Positions 63,071 through 64,000 of a stretch of DNA of 64,000 bases are shown piece by piece. Source of the DNA: Streptomyces panaciradicis (GTDB lineage Bacteria; Actinomycetota; Actinomycetes; Streptomycetales; Streptomycetaceae); the NCBI RefSeq assembly GCF_023516615.1, contig NZ_JAMGBF010000003.1:103425-167424 (forward strand), in the 5' to 3' direction. The position numbers and the translations under genes are program-made. Numbering within the stretch: the first letter of the stretch is position 1; the number at the start of each line of letters is the position of its first letter. The notes under the pieces are model-generated. The model ran no database searches. It saw nothing but the letters and a program-made list of their open reading frames with translations, and was not told where the DNA came from.

Positions 63071-64000
63071 TCACCGGGGCAGCTCGGCGCGGCGCAGGGA
63101 GCCGGCGCACAGCGCGACCACACCGCCGAGGGCGCAGACCGCGGCGCACACCGCGAAGACGGGCCCGGTGCCCCACAGGTCGGCCGCCCAGCCGACCACG
63201 GGGAAGGTGAGCGGTGCGACGCCGAAGCCGACGAGCGTGGAGGCGGCGGTGACCCGGCCGACGTAGGCCGGACCCGCCGCGCTCTGTATGAGCGCCCCGG
63301 TCACGGCGCCCGCCAGGCCGGCGAGCAGTCCGATGCACACGGCCACGAAGGTCCCTGCGGCGACGGTCGAGGTCTGGGCGAGCGAGCCGATGGCCACGGC
63401 GCTCAGCAGGTTCGTGACCGCGGCCACGAGGCCGGCCCGGGGCACCCGGCCGCGCCAGGTGAGCAGCAGCGAGGCGGCTCCGGCGCCGGTGCCGAAGCCG
63501 GCCAGCACCCAGCCCATGCCGGAGGAGCCCCAGCCGCGGTCCTGGGCGAGCAGGGTCAGCCCGAGGTTCATCGGGCCGACGAACCCCAGGTCGCTCAGGG
63601 CCGCGGCGATCACCAGCGGGCGCAGCACCTTGTCCTGTCGGACATGGCGCAGCCCGGCGCGCAGTTCGGCCAGGACCGAGGCCCGTTCGGGGAGGTCGTC
63701 CGGGGCCGGCGTGCCCACCCGGACGGTCAGCAGCAGCGGCAGGGACGCCCCGACCAGCAGCGCGGCCAGCCCGAACGCGCCCGCCGTGCCGCCGAGAGCG
63801 ACGCCGAGGCCGCCCAGCGGGCCGCCGAGGACGTTGGCGAGCCGGACGGCCAGGCCGCGCATGCCCTGGACGCGGGCGAGCTGGCCGCGCCCGGTGATCC
63901 GGGCGGGCAGGGCGCCCGCGGCCGGCAGGAAGACGGCGTCGACGAGACCGAAGACCACGGCGACCGCGCCCAGCAGCCACAGCCCGGGGCTCGCGGCGAG
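63071..64000 (-). CDS. MFS transporter (5' part missing at window edge)
   Basis: The 309 visible residues are the C-terminal part of a major facilitator superfamily transporter, with about nine hydrophobic segments. The frame is open to base 64000, so the start lies outside. Features are LPARITGRGQLARVQGMRGLAVRLANVLGGPLGG (the segment 4-5 region), a central cytoplasmic loop (PAPDDLPERASVLAELRAGLRHVRQDKVLRPLVI) and IQSAAGPAYVGRVTAASTLVGFG. This resembles the enterobactin exporter/MFS_3 type. The substrate is unknown. It is the opposite-strand neighbour of the TIGR03085 gene, 39 bases apart at the stops. Confidence 0.88.
   Translation of the reverse strand, partial: LAASPGLWLLGAVAVVFGLVDAVFLPAAGALPARITGRGQLARVQGMRGLAVRLANVLGGPLGGLGVALGGTAGAFGLAALLVGASLPLLLTVRVGTPAPDDLPERASVLAELRAGLRHVRQDKVLRPLVIAAALSDLGFVGPMNLGLTLLAQDRGWGSSGMGWVLAGFGTGAGAASLLLTWRGRVPRAGLVAAVTNLLSAVAIGSLAQTSTVAAGTFVAVCIGLLAGLAGAVTGALIQSAAGPAYVGRVTAASTLVGFGVAPLTFPVVGWAADLWGTGPVFAVCAAVCALGGVVALCAGSLRRAELPR

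Overview
The window is a stretch of high-GC actinobacterial chromosome, almost certainly Streptomyces. Third codon positions are G/C throughout, GTG starts are frequent, and genes are densely packed and often coupled by ATGA or GTGA overlaps. The gene set (a trpC-trpM-trpB-trpA cluster with the TIGR02234, HGxxPAAW and DUF2752 trp-region membrane proteins, gltBD, an ANTAR regulator beside pyruvate kinase) is what I would expect of a Streptomyces core region. No phage, transposase, integrase or CRISPR array was seen.

Layout. 1-3922: end of a branched-chain amino acid ABC operon (livH partial, livM, livG, livF). 3998-6305: ANTAR response regulator, an odd tRNA with anticodon CAA, and pyruvate kinase. 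6437-15760: SIMPL-domain protein, Tat-exported 5'-nucleotidase, a two-gene DesB/DesA-like pair (N-hydroxylase and PLP decarboxylase), aminopeptidase N, a receiver-only response regulator and an AroQ chorismate mutase. 15954-16847: an uncharacterised HExxH protein with a zinc ribbon. 16922-26713: an eleven-gene cluster that matches, in content and largely in order, the KstR2-controlled steroid C/D-ring (HIP) catabolic locus of mycobacteria: two SDRs, EchA20, IpdA, IpdB, IpdC, FadA6, KstR2-like TetR, IpdF and two acyl-CoA dehydrogenases. Both of its divergent promoters carry the same 14-bp palindrome. 26688-30094: an orphan cytochrome b (QcrB type), a TerF-like vWA protein and a rhomboid protease. 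30104-36713: a surface polysaccharide locus: TIM-barrel hydrolase lipoprotein, DUF2334 deacetylase, a small membrane protein, GT2 synthase, UDP-GlcNAc 2-epimerase and a membrane-anchored jelly-roll protein. 36810-42858: gltB-gltD. 43228-43959: a VIT1/CCC1 metal transporter.

44228-51991 is a seven-gene, overlap-coupled operon: four consecutive and divergent ADP-ribosylglycohydrolase (ARH/DraG) paralogues, a ribokinase, a family III CoA-transferase and a CitE-like lyase. It is the most distinctive assembly in the window and I know of no described pathway that uses all of it. 52094-62313: lgt, a DsbA-like thiol protein, then trpA, trpB, trpM, trpC, three small membrane proteins, trpE and hisI, interrupted by a secreted S53-type protease on the opposite strand. 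62396-64000: a TIGR03085 mycothiol-transferase-like protein and a truncated MFS transporter.

Main points of interest: the ARH operon; the intact HIP cluster with its inferred KstR2 operators; a tRNA with a leucine anticodon but no long variable arm; a locus resembling a PelA protein split into two genes; and a promoter-like motif shared by the polysaccharide genes and the secreted protease. Functions come from motif recognition without database searches. Starts were set from Shine-Dalgarno spacing and overlaps, and alternatives are given where doubtful.
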